From: Abelmoschus esculentus
Taxonomy: Eukaryota > Streptophyta > Magnoliopsida > Malvales > Malvaceae
DNA length: 64,000 nt
Reading direction: 5' to 3'
Assembly (NCBI GenBank): GCA_035048815.1
Contig: JAUCBN010000017.1
Span: 10,908,936-10,972,935, forward strand
Shown: positions 9,431 through 22,510 of the stretch, piece by piece
Layout: every line of letters begins with the position of its first letter
How positions within the stretch are numbered: the stretch's first letter is position 1
The notes under the pieces: model-generated
Told to the model about the DNA's origin: nothing
Databases searched by the model: none
What the model saw: the letters and a program-made list of their open reading frames with translations, nothing else
Translations under genes and position numbers: made by a program

Positions 9431-12400
9431 TACCGCACAACCTGGCTAGAATATGATGACAAAAATACTTCCTTTTTCCATGCAAGAGCAAACAATCACC
9501 GACGAAAATACTATATTTCTGGGCTTTTCAACATTGAGAACATTTGGAAAACGCACACGAAAGACATCATGGCTACTGCCATTGATTTCTTCCAGACTAT
9601 CTTCTCATCCTCTTCTCCTACTATTGCATCTTCCATTTTGGACAACATTCCAAATATTGTTACTGAGACCATGAACAATGACCTTAATAAGGAATTCACA
9701 GCAGAAGAAATTGCCACTGCTTTTCGCGATATTGATCCGAGGAAAGCCCCGAGAGTTTACAGATTTCCAAGTAATTTCTTTAGGAAACATTGGGATATCC
9801 TTCGCTAGGACTTTATAAACCTTTGCCTCAGACTCCTAAGTGGGTCTGTTCTCATGGAAGAGATCAATCGTACAATCATCGTTCTTATACCCAAAATTAA
9901 TGATCCCACAACTATGCGACATCTCAGACCTATTAGCCTATGCACAGTTATCTATAAGACTGTTGCCAAAGTGGTTGTTAATCGTTTGAAATCTATCAAA
10001 CTTTTATGTATAGGCGGTAATCAAGTTGCCTTTGTTTAAGGTAGGAACATTACCGATAATATTCTCATTGCCCATGAGCTTATCCACACTTTAAATACTG
10101 ACGAGACTTCCCTTGTCAAAGGTGCTAGTTTAAAACTGGACATGGAGAAAGCTTTCGACAGTGTCGAATGGTCTTTTCTACAACAAATTATGCTCCATCT
10201 AGGTTTTAATGACAAATGGGTTTCCCTTATCATGAATTGTGTCTCTTCTGTGTCTTTTCAAGTATGTGTCAATGATTCTCTTTCACGACCTTTTAAACCT
10301 CGGAGAGGGCTTCGACCAGGAGATCCCCTTTCACCTTTCTTGTTTTTTTTTTTCTGTACTCAAGGTATTTCAGCATTGCTCAATGCTGAGAAAGTTATTG
10401 GCAATCTCCCTGGCCTTTGTGCTAGCAGGAACTACCCCTGTATAAATCACCTCCTCTTTGCTGACTTTGTCGTGTTCGTTAAGAATACAACTACAAAAGC
10501 CAACACCTCAAGGACATTTTGCATTTTATGCCATTTCGTCTAGTCAGGCGGTGAATTTTGAAAAATCAACTATATATTTCTCACGCAAAACATCTACATC
10601 CCTTCGATCAGAAATCAATAACATCCTTAATGTAAGAGAAGTCGATGACCCTGATATTTATTTGGGGGTTCCACTCCTCATTGAGAAGAATAAGACAACA
10701 AATTTGGGTTTTACCAGAGACAAAATGAATGTTCGTCTTAGCAAATGGGATAAGCACTTTCTCTCCTTTAGCGATAGAGAAATTTTCATCAAATCTGTCA
10801 TACAATCAAAATATGTTACGTCTTGTTACCTTCTACCCCAAAACATTATCGATGATATGACTACTTCGATACGCCGTTACTGGTGGTCGGGTAAAGCCGA
10901 TAAACGTGAATGGCATATGCTTTAGTGGGACACTATCTATCTACCGAAAGCAGATGTAGGTATAGGGTTTCGCTATCTTCACCATTTCAACATTACGTTA
11001 CTTGGTAAACAAATTTGGAGACTAATTTATGAGTCTGATAATCTTCTTAGTCAGGTCTACAACTGCAAATATTATCCATTGGGTTCTGTGCTCGAATCCG
11101 ATTCCACTCGAAGATCTTCCTTTGCTTGGAAAGGTCTTAGTATAGCTATCTCTAAACTTGGAAATGGCTTCTTTAAACGACCAGGTATGTCAAGTCAGAT
11201 ACAGATCCACTTCGACAATTGGGGAGGATCTAAGCCTTTACACCTTTATGGCGATAATGAAGTGAATGAGGAAGTCCCTCTTCGAGCAGGATTTTTTTAT
11301 GATGTCTAATTTACCCCGATGGGATGAATCCAAGGCGAGAGATTACTTCTCTCACAAAGATGCTAACACAATCCTTAATGTACCAATCATTAATGATACG
11401 AAAGATACTACCCTTCGGGATCATCACGACTCTGGCATCTATACGGTGCGTTCTGGTTATCAATTTCTCCAACTATAACTAGGGTCGGTTAATAGACCCT
11501 CTAGGCTATGGAAAATTCTTTCTAAGTTGCCTACGTTGCCTAAGGTTTGTTCCTTTGGATGGCGATTAAGCCATGATGCCCTACCGTCTGGCCACAAAAT
11601 CCTCCAAGCAAATCTCGGTACTGGGTTTTGCCCAATTTGTAATACAGATATTGAAACTACCCTTCATGCTTTAAGGGATTGTCCTAGTGCCATGGAAGCT
11701 CTCCGTTTGGTAGGGTTTTGAGGCCGTATTTTCTCTAATACTTCAATCTCCCCCCACCAGTTGCTTTCTGAAATAGCTAGTTTTCACTCATTGCACCAAT
11801 TCTCCTTCCTGATAACAATTCTATGGAATTTATGGAATCGTCGTAATGACTTTGTCCATAACAACCATCTCCAACCACCATGGTTAACTGTATTTAACGC
11901 ATGAAAACTCTTCGACGATTATACATCAGCCAATGATGCTCTCCATCTAAGATCCCGACTAGCTGAGCCAACCTTTGCTCAAGCTAGATGGACAAAACTA
12001 GACCGTGGTTTTGTTAAGGTTAATACGGATGGCGCCTTCTACCCAATTTTAAAGGGAGCTGTTGTAGGTGTCATCGCTCGGGATTCTTCAGGCTCTATCC
12101 TTGGTGGATGCTCTATGCCCCTCGCCTTTTGTCCAAATCCAGCTTCAGCTGAAGCTCTTACATTTTGGAGTGACTTAATCTTGTTGTTGATAATGGCCGG
12201 TCTAATGTCATCCTTGAGACCGATTCTGCTTCTATTGCCAACAAAGTTTACAACACCCATCATCATGATCTTTCCATGGTGCAACCTTTATTGTCTCGAA
12301 TTCGTTCCACTCTTAGTGCTTTGCCTGATTGTAAGATTTGTTACTTACCTAGAGAAGCAAATGTTGTAGCTCATGTCCTTGCTTCTAGAGCTTTGCGTTC

Positions 12401-12487
12401 TTTTCTTTCTTTCTCTTTTGAATGTAACATTCCCTATTTTATTCGGGCTTCTGTAAACTCAGAGAGGTTCTCCTCTTCTTCTCAATA
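9431..12487 (+). pseudogene. LINE2 reverse transcriptase, zinc-binding and RNase H remains
   Basis: Collinear with LINE1 ORF2 but broken by many stops and shifts. RT blocks seen are the NRTIIVLIPKINDP/LRPISLCTVIYK region (about 9860-9970), KLDMEKAFDSVEW (about 10130), RGLRPGDPLSPFLF (about 10300) and the catalytic box. The box reads LLFADF instead of FADD (10457-10468), so the second catalytic aspartate is lost. An in-frame TAA sits at 10036, and a frameshift follows the box. The zf-RVT domain keeps FCPICN and LRDC (about 11630-11690). RNase H remains start at VKVNTDGAF (about 12015) and end at the ASVNSERFSSSSQ tail, before TAA 12486-12488. The enzyme is dead. Confidence 0.88.
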
Positions 12488-12584
12488 AAAACTTGAATAC
12501 TCTTTTCCCCATAGGGGCCAACTCACCTCCCGAGGCGACTGGCTATAAGGGTTTTTTAATGAAGCCCTTTCGTTCAAAAAAAAA

Positions 12585-12600
12585 TCAAACGGATTCTCTA
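12585..12600 (+). repeat. 16-bp remnant of the 170-bp satellite
   Basis: TCAAACGGATTCTCTA follows the LINE2 A-tail and matches the 170-bp satellite (TCGAACGGATTCTCTA) except at one or two bases. It then passes straight into 33-bp satellite. The same change of satellite after GGATTCTCTA occurs at 39386-39396. Confidence 0.75.
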
Positions 12601-14624
12601 ATACGCTCTCAGAAAGGGACCGAACATTATGACATTCACTCGAAGAGAGGGGTCATTTATCGCGACATAGGCTTAAAGAGAGGGGTCGTCTATCACGGTA
12701 TACTCTCAAAGATAAGGACATTTCATTATGACATACGCTCGAAGAGAGGGGTCATTTATCACGGTATACGCTCTAAGAAAGGGACCGTTCATTATGACAT
12801 GCACTCGAAGAGAGGTATCATTCATCGAGTCATACGCTCAAACAAAAGGGTCGTCCTTCATAGTATACGCTTAAAGAGAGGGATCGTTCATTATGACATG
12901 CACTCAAAGATAAGGTTCATTCATCGCGACATACGCTCAAAGAGAGGGGTCATCTATCATGACACCCGCTCACAAAGAGGGACCATTCATTATGACTTAT
13001 GCTCGGAGAGAGGGGTCATTCACCAAGACATACGCTCAAAGAGAGGGGTCATCCATCACAGTATATGCTCTAAGAAAGGGATCGTTCATTATGACATACA
13101 CTCGAAGAGAGGGATCATTCTTTGCGACATACGCTCAAAGAGATGGGTCGTCGATGACATTATACGCTCAAAGAGAGGGACCGTTCATTATGACATGCAC
13201 TCGAAAAGAGGGGTTACTCATCGCGACATACGCTCAAAGAGAGGGGTCGTCCATCATGGTATATGCTAATAGAGAGGGACCGCTCAGCATGACATTCACT
13301 CGAAGAGAGGAGTCATTCATCGCGACATACGCTCAAAGAGAGGGGTCATCCATCATGATATACGCTCAAAGAGAGGGACCATTCACCATGACATGCACCT
13401 GAAGAGATAGGTCAAAGAAATGGGTCATCGGCCATCATATACGCTCTATGAGAAGGACCGTTCATTATGATATGAACTCGAAGAGAGGGATTATTCATCG
13501 CGACAAACGCTTAAAGAGGGGTTGTCCGTCACGGTATACACTCAAAGAGAGGGATCGTTTATTATGATATGTACTTGAAGAGTGGGGTCATTCATCGCGA
13601 CATATGCTCAAAGTGACTGGTCGTCCATCACTGTATACGCTCAAGTAGGGGATTCTCCATGTCTCGCACTCGAGGATAGGGGTCATTCATAGCAACGTAC
13701 GCTGAAATCAAGGGGTCACCCATCAAGGTATATGCTCAAAGAGAGGGACCATTCATTATGACATATGCTCGAAGAGAGGGGTCATTCACCGCAATATACG
13801 CTCAAAGAGAGGGGTCGTCCATCACGGTATACGCTTGAAGAGAGGGGTCATTCATCGCGACATACACTTAAAAAGAGGGGTCGTCTGTCACGGTATAATC
13901 TCTAAGAGAGGGACTATTTATTATAAAATGCACTTGAAGAGTGAGGTCATTCATCGCGCCATATGCACAAATAGAGGGATCGTCCATTACAGTATTCGCT
14001 CAAAGGGAGGGATCGTTCATTATGACATATGCTTAAAGAGATCTTTGCTTCAAAAGGACATACACTCAAAGAGTGAGGTCAGCCATCAAGGTATACACTC
14101 TAAGATAGGGACGTTTTTTTATAACATAACCTCGAAGAGAGGGGTCATTCATTGCAACATACGCTCAAAGAGAGGAATTGTCCATCACGGTATACGCTCA
14201 AAGAGAGGGACCATTCACCATGACATGCACTCAAAGAGAGGGGTCATTCGTCGCGACATACGTTCAAAGAGAGGGGTCGAGCATCATTGCATACGTTCAA
14301 AGAGAGGAATCGTTCATTATGACATACGCTTGAAGAGAAAGGTCATTCACCGCGACATACGCTCAAAGAGTGGGGTCGTCCAGCACGGAATACGGTCTAA
14401 GAAAGGGATCGTACATTGTGACATGCACTCGAAGTGAGGGATCATTCATTGCGACATACGTTCAAAGAGAGAGACCGTTCACCATGACATGCACTCGAAG
14501 AGAGGGGTCGTTCATCCCAACATACGCTCAAAGAGAGGGGTCATCGATCACGGTATTAGCACAAATATAAAAACCGTTCATTATGACTTGCACTCGAAGA
14601 GAGGGGTCATTTATCATGACGTAC
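12601..14624 (+). repeat. 33-bp satellite block S4
   Basis: About 61 monomers. The first kilobase shares variant order with 2770-3660 (S2) and 56290-57250 (S10), including the marker ATCGGCCA at about 13427. A 258-codon frame (12493-13269) starts in the LINE2 3' UTR and runs into the satellite. It is a chance fusion. The bases before 14625 (CGTAC) are a possible, imperfect target-site copy for LTR B1. Confidence 0.95.
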
Positions 14625-16118
14625 TGATGTGTTCACATTTCTGCTCATTTATATCATACTTTCATGCTTCATTTCACGCATGGGATCAAATGGGAGTTAT
14701 CTTACTGATGCTAGTATTTATTACTTTTATATACTTTATAGTAAGATACTTAAGAGTTATATTAATTAGGCTATAAACATGAATAGTCATTATAACCACA
14801 TTATTAAGTTTCAGCTTAGATCTAAATTTATATTAAGTTATTTTAAGTATTGTCATTATTTCCATTATTATGTTTTCTTCATAGGACTTACATACTGTTC
14901 GAGGAGTAAGTATTAGCTCGGTGTCAGCTCAGTTAGCTCAGAAGAAGCTAAACGAAAGGCAATGCTAGAAACACAAGGAGCCAACTTCAGAATAGCTTGA
15001 AAATGCATGGAACACTCCCACGGTACTTAAAGAAGTCAAGACTAGCTTCATGTCAGCTCACAAATCCCATATAAGCTCAAATGAAGCATAATTCAAAACG
15101 AGGTCTTAGGAGATTCGGATCAGCTCCAAAACACTCCTAGCACTTGAAGAGAGTATGGGGAAGCTAACGAACCAACTCACTTTGCTAAAGGCATCTCAGA
15201 TTAGCTTATTTTAGCTTCAAACTTTAGCTATGTCTTTCAGCTAGATAACTCAGTTCAATTCAGCTCACTTTCAACTCGATTAGCTCACCTCAACTCTAGC
15301 TATCACTCCCAGCTCAACACCCAAAGGTCACATACCCTTCACCAAGCATCATGTCCATCTATTATCCACATTGGGCACCAAGATCATGGAGGGAATGGAA
15401 ATGGGTACCAAAACAAAGAGATAACACTTTTCATTGGACAGATTCATGATGGTCCAATTGTTTGCCATTTTAGAGAAGGATATAAGCATAACTAGGGTTT
15501 GGACCCTATCTCTTATCTTTCGAACACATGTTGAATCACATCAATCCGATATCGGGAGCTCGAGATATGGCCAAATTACTAAAGATAGTGCAGGCTGGAC
15601 CGAGAAGTTACATCTTTTCGAATAGATTTGGCGGGGGACGCCATTCAAATAAATGGTTATCCTAATAATTAAAGGAAATTCTGGCCAAACCTCTTAGAAA
15701 ACTATAAATAGGACTTAAATTCATTTGTAAATCACATCTTTGATCAATATAAATATTCCTTTGTGAGTTTACTCTCAAACTTGTTCTTTTTAGAACTAAA
15801 TCGACTTATCAAATCTATTATATAGGTTTGTTGCATCTTCTATCTTTTCAATCCATACTTAAGATTATAGGAACTTATTTCTTAACGGTCTAAGTCCTAT
15901 ACCACTGTCAAAGCATACTATAAGTTGGGTTTTTTCTTTCATAGCATAAGTTCTACTTTTTTTTACCTTTGAATACTATTTCTTTAGCACCTTATATATA
16001 TTCCATCCTATCCATTTCATTAATCACTATAGCCGACTTATCAAGGCTTGATTGCAATCATGGTCGGGAATATCAAAGCTTCTCTCCATAACAACAATTG
16101 GAGAGTTGGAGCGTATCA
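14625..16118 (+). mobile_element. Solo LTR B1 (Gypsy-like)
   Basis: A 1,494-bp unit from TGATGTGTTC to GAGCGTATCA with satellite on both sides. The right flank is CATGC and the left flank CGTAC, which would be a 5-bp duplication with two transitions. LTR B2 has a perfect CATGC pair at the same satellite position. It is about 92% identical by eye to B2 over the first 220 bp, and it contains about 100 bp (14840-14940) that B2 lacks. AGCTCA motifs are dense between 14915 and 15320. A TATA box lies at 15703-15710, and the R hairpin GTTCT/AGAAC at 15783-15796. Confidence 0.85.
15703..15710 (+). promoter_or_regulatory. TATA box of LTR B1
   Basis: TATAAATA in the context AAAACTATAAATAGGAC, identical in B2. 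By eye, no ATG occurs between it and 16060. The ATG at 16060 would therefore be the first start codon of a transcript from this LTR, and its frame of about 73 codons continues into satellite. Confidence 0.65.
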
Positions 16119-19100
16119 CATGCACTCGAAGAGAGGGGTCACTCATCGTGACATACACTCAAAGAGAGGGGTCGTCAATCACGGTAGACACTCTAAGAAA
16201 AGGACAGTTCACTATAACATGCACTCGAAGAGGGGTCATCCATCACAACATACGCTCAAAGAGAAGGACCATTCATTATGACATACGCTCGAAGAGAGGG
16301 GTCATTCCCTGCGACATACGCTCAAAGAGAGGTGTCATTCCCTGCGACATACGCTCAAAGAGAGGGATCATTCCCTGTGACATACGCTCAAAGAGAGGGG
16401 TCGTCCATAATGATATATGCTCTAAGAAAGGGACCATTAATTATGACATACACTCGAAGAGATGGGTCATTTATCGCGACATACGCTCAAAGAGAGGTGT
16501 CGCCCATCACGGTATATGCTCAATGAGAGGGACCATTCCCAATGACATGCACTCTAAGATTCACCGCGACATATGCTCAAAGAGAGGGGTCATCCATCAC
16601 GGTATACGCTCTAAGAAAGGGACGGCTCATTATGACATGCACTCGAAGAGAGGGGTCGTCCATGACGGTATACGCTCAAAGAGAGGGACCGTTCGTAATG
16701 ACATGCTCTCAAAGAGAGGGGTCATTCATCGCGACATTCGATCAAAGAGACGGGTCGTTCATCACAGTACACGCTCAAATAGAGGGACTGTTCACCATTA
16801 CATGTACTCGAAGAGAAGTGTCATTCATCGCAACATACGCTGAACGAGAGCGGTCGTCCATCATGGTATATGATGAAAGAGAGGGATAGTTCACCATGAC
16901 ATGCACTCGAAGAGAGGGGTCATTCATCAGGACATACGCTCAAAGAGAGGGGTCATCCATCACGGTAAACGATCAAAGAGAGGGAACGTTCACCAAGACA
17001 TTCACACGAAGAGAGGGGTCATTCATCGCGACATACGCTCAACGAAAAGGGTCGTCCATCATAGTATATACTCAAAGAGAGGGATCATTCATTATGACAT
17101 ACAGTCGAATAGAGGGGTCATTCACCGCGACATACGCTCAAAGAGCGGGTTGTCCATGACGGTATACGCTCGAAGAAAGGGACCATTCATTATGACATGC
17201 ACCTGAAGAGAAGGGTCAATCATTGCGACATACGCTCAAAGAGAGGGTCGTCCATCACGGTATACTCTCAGAGAGGGACCGTTCAATATGAGATTTGCTT
17301 GAAGAGAGGGGTCGTTCACCGCGATATACGCTCAAAGAGAGGGATCGTCCGTCATAGTATACGCTCTGAGAAAGGGACCGGTCATGATGACATGCACCCG
17401 AAGAGAGGGGTCATTCATCGCGACATACGGTCAATGAGAGGGGTCGTCCATCACGGCATTCGCTTAAAGAGAGGGACTGTTCACCATGACATGCACTCGG
17501 AGAAAGGGGTTATTCATCGCGACATACGCTCAAAGAAAAGGGTCATCAACCACGATATTTTTTTTGAAAGAGCATCGACCATGGTATATGCTCTAAAGAA
17601 GGATCATTCATTATGACATGCTCTAAAATAGAGGGGTTATTCGTTGCAACATACGCTTAAAGAGAGGGGTCGTCCATCACGGTATAGGCTCAAAGAGAGG
17701 GATCGTTCATTATGACATGCATTCAAAGAGAGAGGTCATTCATCGCGACATACGCTCAAAGAAAGGGGTCATCGACCACGGTATACGCTCTAAGAGAGGG
17801 ATCGTTCATTATGACATGCACTCAAAGAGAGGGGTTTTTCATCGCGACATACGTTTAAAGAGATGGGTCGTTCATCACGGTATACGGTCAAAGAGAGGTA
17901 CAGTTCATTATGACATACGCTCGAAGAGATGGGTCAATCAACGCAAAACATGCTGAAGGAGAGGGTCGTTCATTACGACAAGCGCTCGTAGACATGGGTC
18001 ATTCATTATATGAAAGGGCCCATTCTAAGAAAGGGACAGTCTATTATAACATGCACTCGAAGAGAGGGGTCATTCATTATAACATATGCTGAAAGAGAGG
18101 GGTCGTCCATGTCGGTATACGCTCAAAGAGAGGGAACATTCATTATGGCATACACTCGAAAAGAGGGGTCAATCATCGCGACATACGCTCAAAGAGAGGG
18201 GTTGTCCATCACGGTATACGCTCAAAGAGAGGGACCGTTCTCCATGACATGCACTCGAAGAGAGGGGTCGTTCATCGCGACATACGCTCAAAGAGAGGGG
18301 TCGTCCATCACGGCATACGCTCAAATAGAGGAATTGTTCATTATGACATACGCTTGAAGAGAGGAGTCATTCACCGCGACATACGTTCATAGAGAGGGGT
18401 CATCCATCACGAAATACGCTCTAAGAATGGGGCCATTTATTCTAACATGCACCGAAGGGAGGGATCATTCATCGTGACATATGCTTAAAGAGAGGGATTG
18501 TCCATGACGGTATACGCTCAGAGAGAGAGAGACCGTTCATTATGACATGGACTCGAAGAGAGGGCTCACTCATCGCGATATACATTCAAAGAGTGGCGTT
18601 GTCCATCAATGTATACGCTCAAAGAGAGTGACTGTTCACCATGACATGCACTTGAAGAGACGGGTCATTCATTGTGTCATACGCTCAAAGAGAGGGGTCG
18701 TCCATCATAGTATACTCTCAAAGAGAGGGACCATCCATTATGACATGCACTCGAAGAGAGGATTCAATCATCGCAACGTACACTCAAAGAGAGGGGTTGT
18801 CCATCACGGTATACGCTCAAAGAGAGGGACCGTTCACCATGACATGCACTCGAAGAGAGGGGTTATTCATCGCGACATATGCTCAAAGAGAGGGGTCGTC
18901 CATCACGATATACGCTCTAAGAAAGGGACCTTTTATAATGAAATGCAGTCGAAGGGAGAGGCATTTCATCGAGACATACGCTCAAAGAGAAGGATCGTCC
19001 ATCACTGTATACGCTTTAAGAAAGGGACCGTTCACCATGACATGAATCAAAGAGAGGAGTCATTCATCGCAACATATGCTCAAAGAGAGGGGTCATCGAT

Positions 19101-22100
19101 CACAGTATACGCTCAAAGAGAGGGATCGTTCATTATAACATGCGCTTGAAGAGAGGGGTCATTCATCTCCACATACGTTCAAAGAGAAGGGTCGTCCATC
19201 ATGGTATACGCTCTTAGAAAGGGACCGTTTACCATGACATGCACTCAAAGAGAAGAGTCATTCATCGCAATAAGCGCTCAAAGAGAGGGGTCATCGATCA
19301 TGATATACGCTCAAATAGAGGGACCTTTCATTATGACATGCACTAGAAGAGTAGGGTCATTCATTGCGAGTTACGCTCAAAGAGAGGGGTCGTCCATAAC
19401 GGCATATGCTTAAAGAGATGGATTGTTCATCTTGACATGCATTCGAAGAGAGGGGTTATTCATCGCGACAAACGCTCAATGAGAGAAGTTGTTCATCACG
19501 CTATATGCTCAAAGAGAGGAACTATTCATTATGACACACGCTCGAAGAGATGGGTCGTAAACCGCAACATACACTAAAAGAGTAGGGTCAGTTATCATGG
19601 TATACTCTCTAAGAATTCATTATGACATATACTCGAAGAGCGGGGTCATTCTTCGAGACATACGCTCAAAGAGAGGGACCGTTCATTATGACATGCACTT
19701 GAAGAGGGGTTATTCATCGCAACATACGCTCAAAGATAAAGGTCAACGACCACGATATTTTTTTTTTGAAAGAGCATCGACCATGGTATACGCTCTAAAG
19801 ACGGACCGTTCATTATTACATGCTCTAAAATAGAGGGGTTATTCATCGCAACATACGCTCAAAGATAAAGGTCATCGACCATGATATTTTTTTTTTTGAA
19901 AGAGCATCGACCATGGTATACGCTCTAAAGAAGGACCGTTCATTATGACATGCTCTAAAATACAGGGGTTATTCATTGCAACATACGCTTAAAGAGAGGG
20001 GTCGTCCATCACGGTATAGGCTCAAAGAGAGAGACCGTTCATTATGACATGCACTCGAAGAGAGGGGTCATTCATCGCGACATACGCTCAGAGAAAGGGG
20101 TCATCGACCACGGTATACACTCTAAGAGAGGGACTGTTCATTATGACATGAACTCGAAGAGAGGGGTTATTCATCGCGACATACGCTTAAAGAGAGGGGT
20201 CGTTCATCATGGTATAAGGTCAAAGAGAGGGACAGTTCATTATGATATATGCTCAAAGAGATGGGTTATTCACCGCAAAACACGCTGAAAGAGAGGCCCG
20301 TTCATTACGACATGCGCTCGTAGACATGGGTCATTCATTATATGAAAGGGCCCATTCTAAGAAAGGGACGGTCTATTATAACATGCTCTTGAAGAGAGGT
20401 GTCATTAATTGCAACATATGTTGAAAGAGAGGGGTCGTCCATGACAGTATATGCTCAAAGAGAGGGACCATTCATTATGACATGCACTCGAAGAAAGGGG
20501 TTAATCATCGCAACATACGCTCAAAGAGAGAGGTAGTCCATCACGGTATACGCTCAAAGAGAGGGACCGTTCACCATGACATGCACTCGAAGAGGGGTCA
20601 TTCATCGCGACATACGCTCAAAGAGAGGGGTCGTCCATCACAGCATACACTCAAAGAGAGGAATCGTTCATTATGACATACGCTTGAAGAGAGGAGTCAT
20701 TCACCGCGATATACGTTCATAGAGAGCGGTCCATCCATCACGGAATACGCTCCAAGAATGGGACCGTTTATTCTAACATGCACTCGAAGGGGTGTGTCAT
20801 TCATCGTGACATACACTCAAAGAGAAGGATTGTCCATGACGGTATACGCTCATAGAGAGAGAGACCGTTCATTATGACACGAAGTCGAAGAGAGCGGTAA
20901 TTCATCGCGAAATATTTTCAAAGAGAGGCATCGTACACCATGAAATGCACTCGAAGAGAGAGGTCGTTCATCATGACATACGCTCAAAAAGAGGGGTCGT
21001 CCATCACTGTATACGCTCAAAGAGAGGGATCGTTAATTGTGACATACGCTTGAAGAGAGGGGTCATTCACCGCGACATAGGCTCAAAGAGAGCGGTCGTC
21101 TTTCACGATATACACTCTAAGAAAGGGACATTTGATAATGACATGCAGTCAAAGGGTGAGGCATTTCATCGCGACATACGCTCAAAGAGAAGGGTCGTCC
21201 ATCATGGTATACACTTTAAGAAAGGGACCGTTCACCATGACATGCAATCAAAGAGAGGGGTCATTCATCACAACATACGCTCAAAGAGAGGGGTCATCGA
21301 TCACGGTATACGCTCAAAGAGAGGGATCGTTCATTATAACATACTTGAAGAGAGGGGTCATCGATCACGGTATACGCTCAAAGAGAGGGATCGTTCATTA
21401 TAACATACTTGAAGAGAGGGGTCATTCATCTCGACATACGTTCAAATAGAAGGGTCGTCCATCACGGCATACAGTCTTAGAAAGGGATTGTTCACCATGA
21501 CAAGCACTCAAAGAGAAGTGTCATTCATCACAACAAATGTTCAAAGAGAGGGGTCATCAATCACGCTTTACGCTCAAATAGAGGGACCGTTCATTATGAC
21601 ATGCACTCGAAGAGTGGATTCATTCATCGCGACATACGCTCAAAGAGCACGGCGTCCATCGCGGTATACACTCAAAGAGAAGGGCCGTTCATTATCACAT
21701 GCTCTAAAAGAGAGGGTGGTTATTCATCGCAACATACGCTTAAAGAGAGGGGTCATCCATCACAGTATACGCTCAAAGGGAGGGACCGTTTATTATGACA
21801 TGCATTCAAAGATAGGGGTCATTCATCATGACATACGCTCAAGGAGAGGGGTCATCCATCACGACATATGCTCAAAGAGAATGGTCGTTCAATATGACAA
21901 ACGCTCGAAGAGAGGGGTCATTCACCACGACAAACTCTCAAAGAGAGGGGTCGTCCATCATGGTATACGCTCTAAGAAAAGGCTGATTCAATATGACATG
22001 CACTTGTTGAGAGGGGTCATTTATCATGACATACGCTCAAAGAGAAGGGTGGTCCAACACGGTTTATGTTGTAAGAAAGGGATGGTTCATTCTGACATGC

Positions 22101-22329
22101 ACTCGAAGAGAGGGATCATTAAACGTGACAAACGCTTAAAGAGGGGTCGTCCATCACGGTATACGCACAAAGAGAGGGACCGTACACCATGAAATGCACT
22201 CGAAGAGAGAGGTCATTCATCATGACTTACGCTCAAAGAGAGTGGTCGTCCATCATGGTATACACTCAATGAGAGGGACGGTTAATTATGACATACGCTT
22301 GAAGAGAGGGGTCATTCACCGCGACATAG
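16119..22329 (+). repeat. 33-bp satellite block S5, with nested larger duplications
   Basis: About 188 monomers, the second-longest uninterrupted block. Beyond the 33- and 99-bp periods it contains larger copies. Segment 17551-18560 recurs at 19883-20892 (offset 2,332 bp). A unit of about 1.25 kb starting at 20938 restarts at 22188. A 64-bp local duplication sits near 21345-21410. A short non-satellite insert with 8 to 11 Ts followed by GAAAGAGCATCGACCATGG marks three copies (17556, 19758, 19885). Segment 18840-19350 matches 57977-58487 in S10. Long open frames (200-263 codons) are repeat products. Confidence 0.94.
20938..22187 (+). repeat. Large tandem unit within S5 (about 1.25 kb), first copy
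   Basis: Starts at ACCATGAAATGCACTCGAAG. The same 20 bases restart at 22188 and again at 25098. The second copy runs 22188-22329 and continues at 24050-25097 once LTR A2 and its 5-bp duplication are removed (about 1,185 bp, 36 monomers). The first copy is 64 bp longer because of the local duplication at 21345-21410. Shared rare variants, such as CACTTGTTGAGAG at 22001 and 24911, confirm homology. Confidence 0.85.
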
Positions 22330-22330
22330 T

Positions 22331-22510
22331 GATACGATCACAACCAACAATGAATCAGAAGAATTTCCTATTGGACCTATGACTCGTGCTAAAACCAAGA
22401 AATTTCAAGAGGCCATGGGAAATTTATTTATTCAAGGCTGCAAATTAGAGAATGCAACACCAACTATGTTGGAACAATACAACCTCCTACTTGTGCATGA
22501 GTTTGCATGA
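22331..22510 (+). pseudogene. Pol C-terminal tail encoded in LTR A2
   Basis: A 59-codon frame from the second base of the LTR to TGA 22508-22510, reading EEFPIGPMTRAKTKKFQEAM and ending NLLLVHEFA. It is longer than in A1 because codon TGC replaces the A1 TGA. It compares well with the tail in LTR D. With no upstream pol it cannot be expressed as part of a polyprotein. Confidence 0.78.

Larger units (their letters stand above)
7700..12584 (+). mobile_element. LINE2: 5'-truncated plant L1 element, interrupted by LTR D
   Basis: Homologous throughout to ORF2 of LINE1, starting at the position equivalent to 35582, just after the endonuclease domain. ORF1, the 5' UTR and the endonuclease are missing. 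LINE sequence runs 7700-7966 and resumes at about 9431. The 3' UTR shares the CCCCATAGGGG palindrome and GGCTATA motif with LINE1 and ends in an A9 tail (12576-12584). Immediately after the tail come 16 bp of the 170-bp satellite, showing that this LINE, like LINE1, had inserted into that satellite. Confidence 0.92.

Noticed and set aside
12493..14437. Long repeat-encoded open frames across satellite blocks as protein-coding genes
   Set aside because: They follow from a 33-bp period without stops, occur in all three plus frames at once, shift frames at every indel and start at arbitrary points, including inside a LINE tail.
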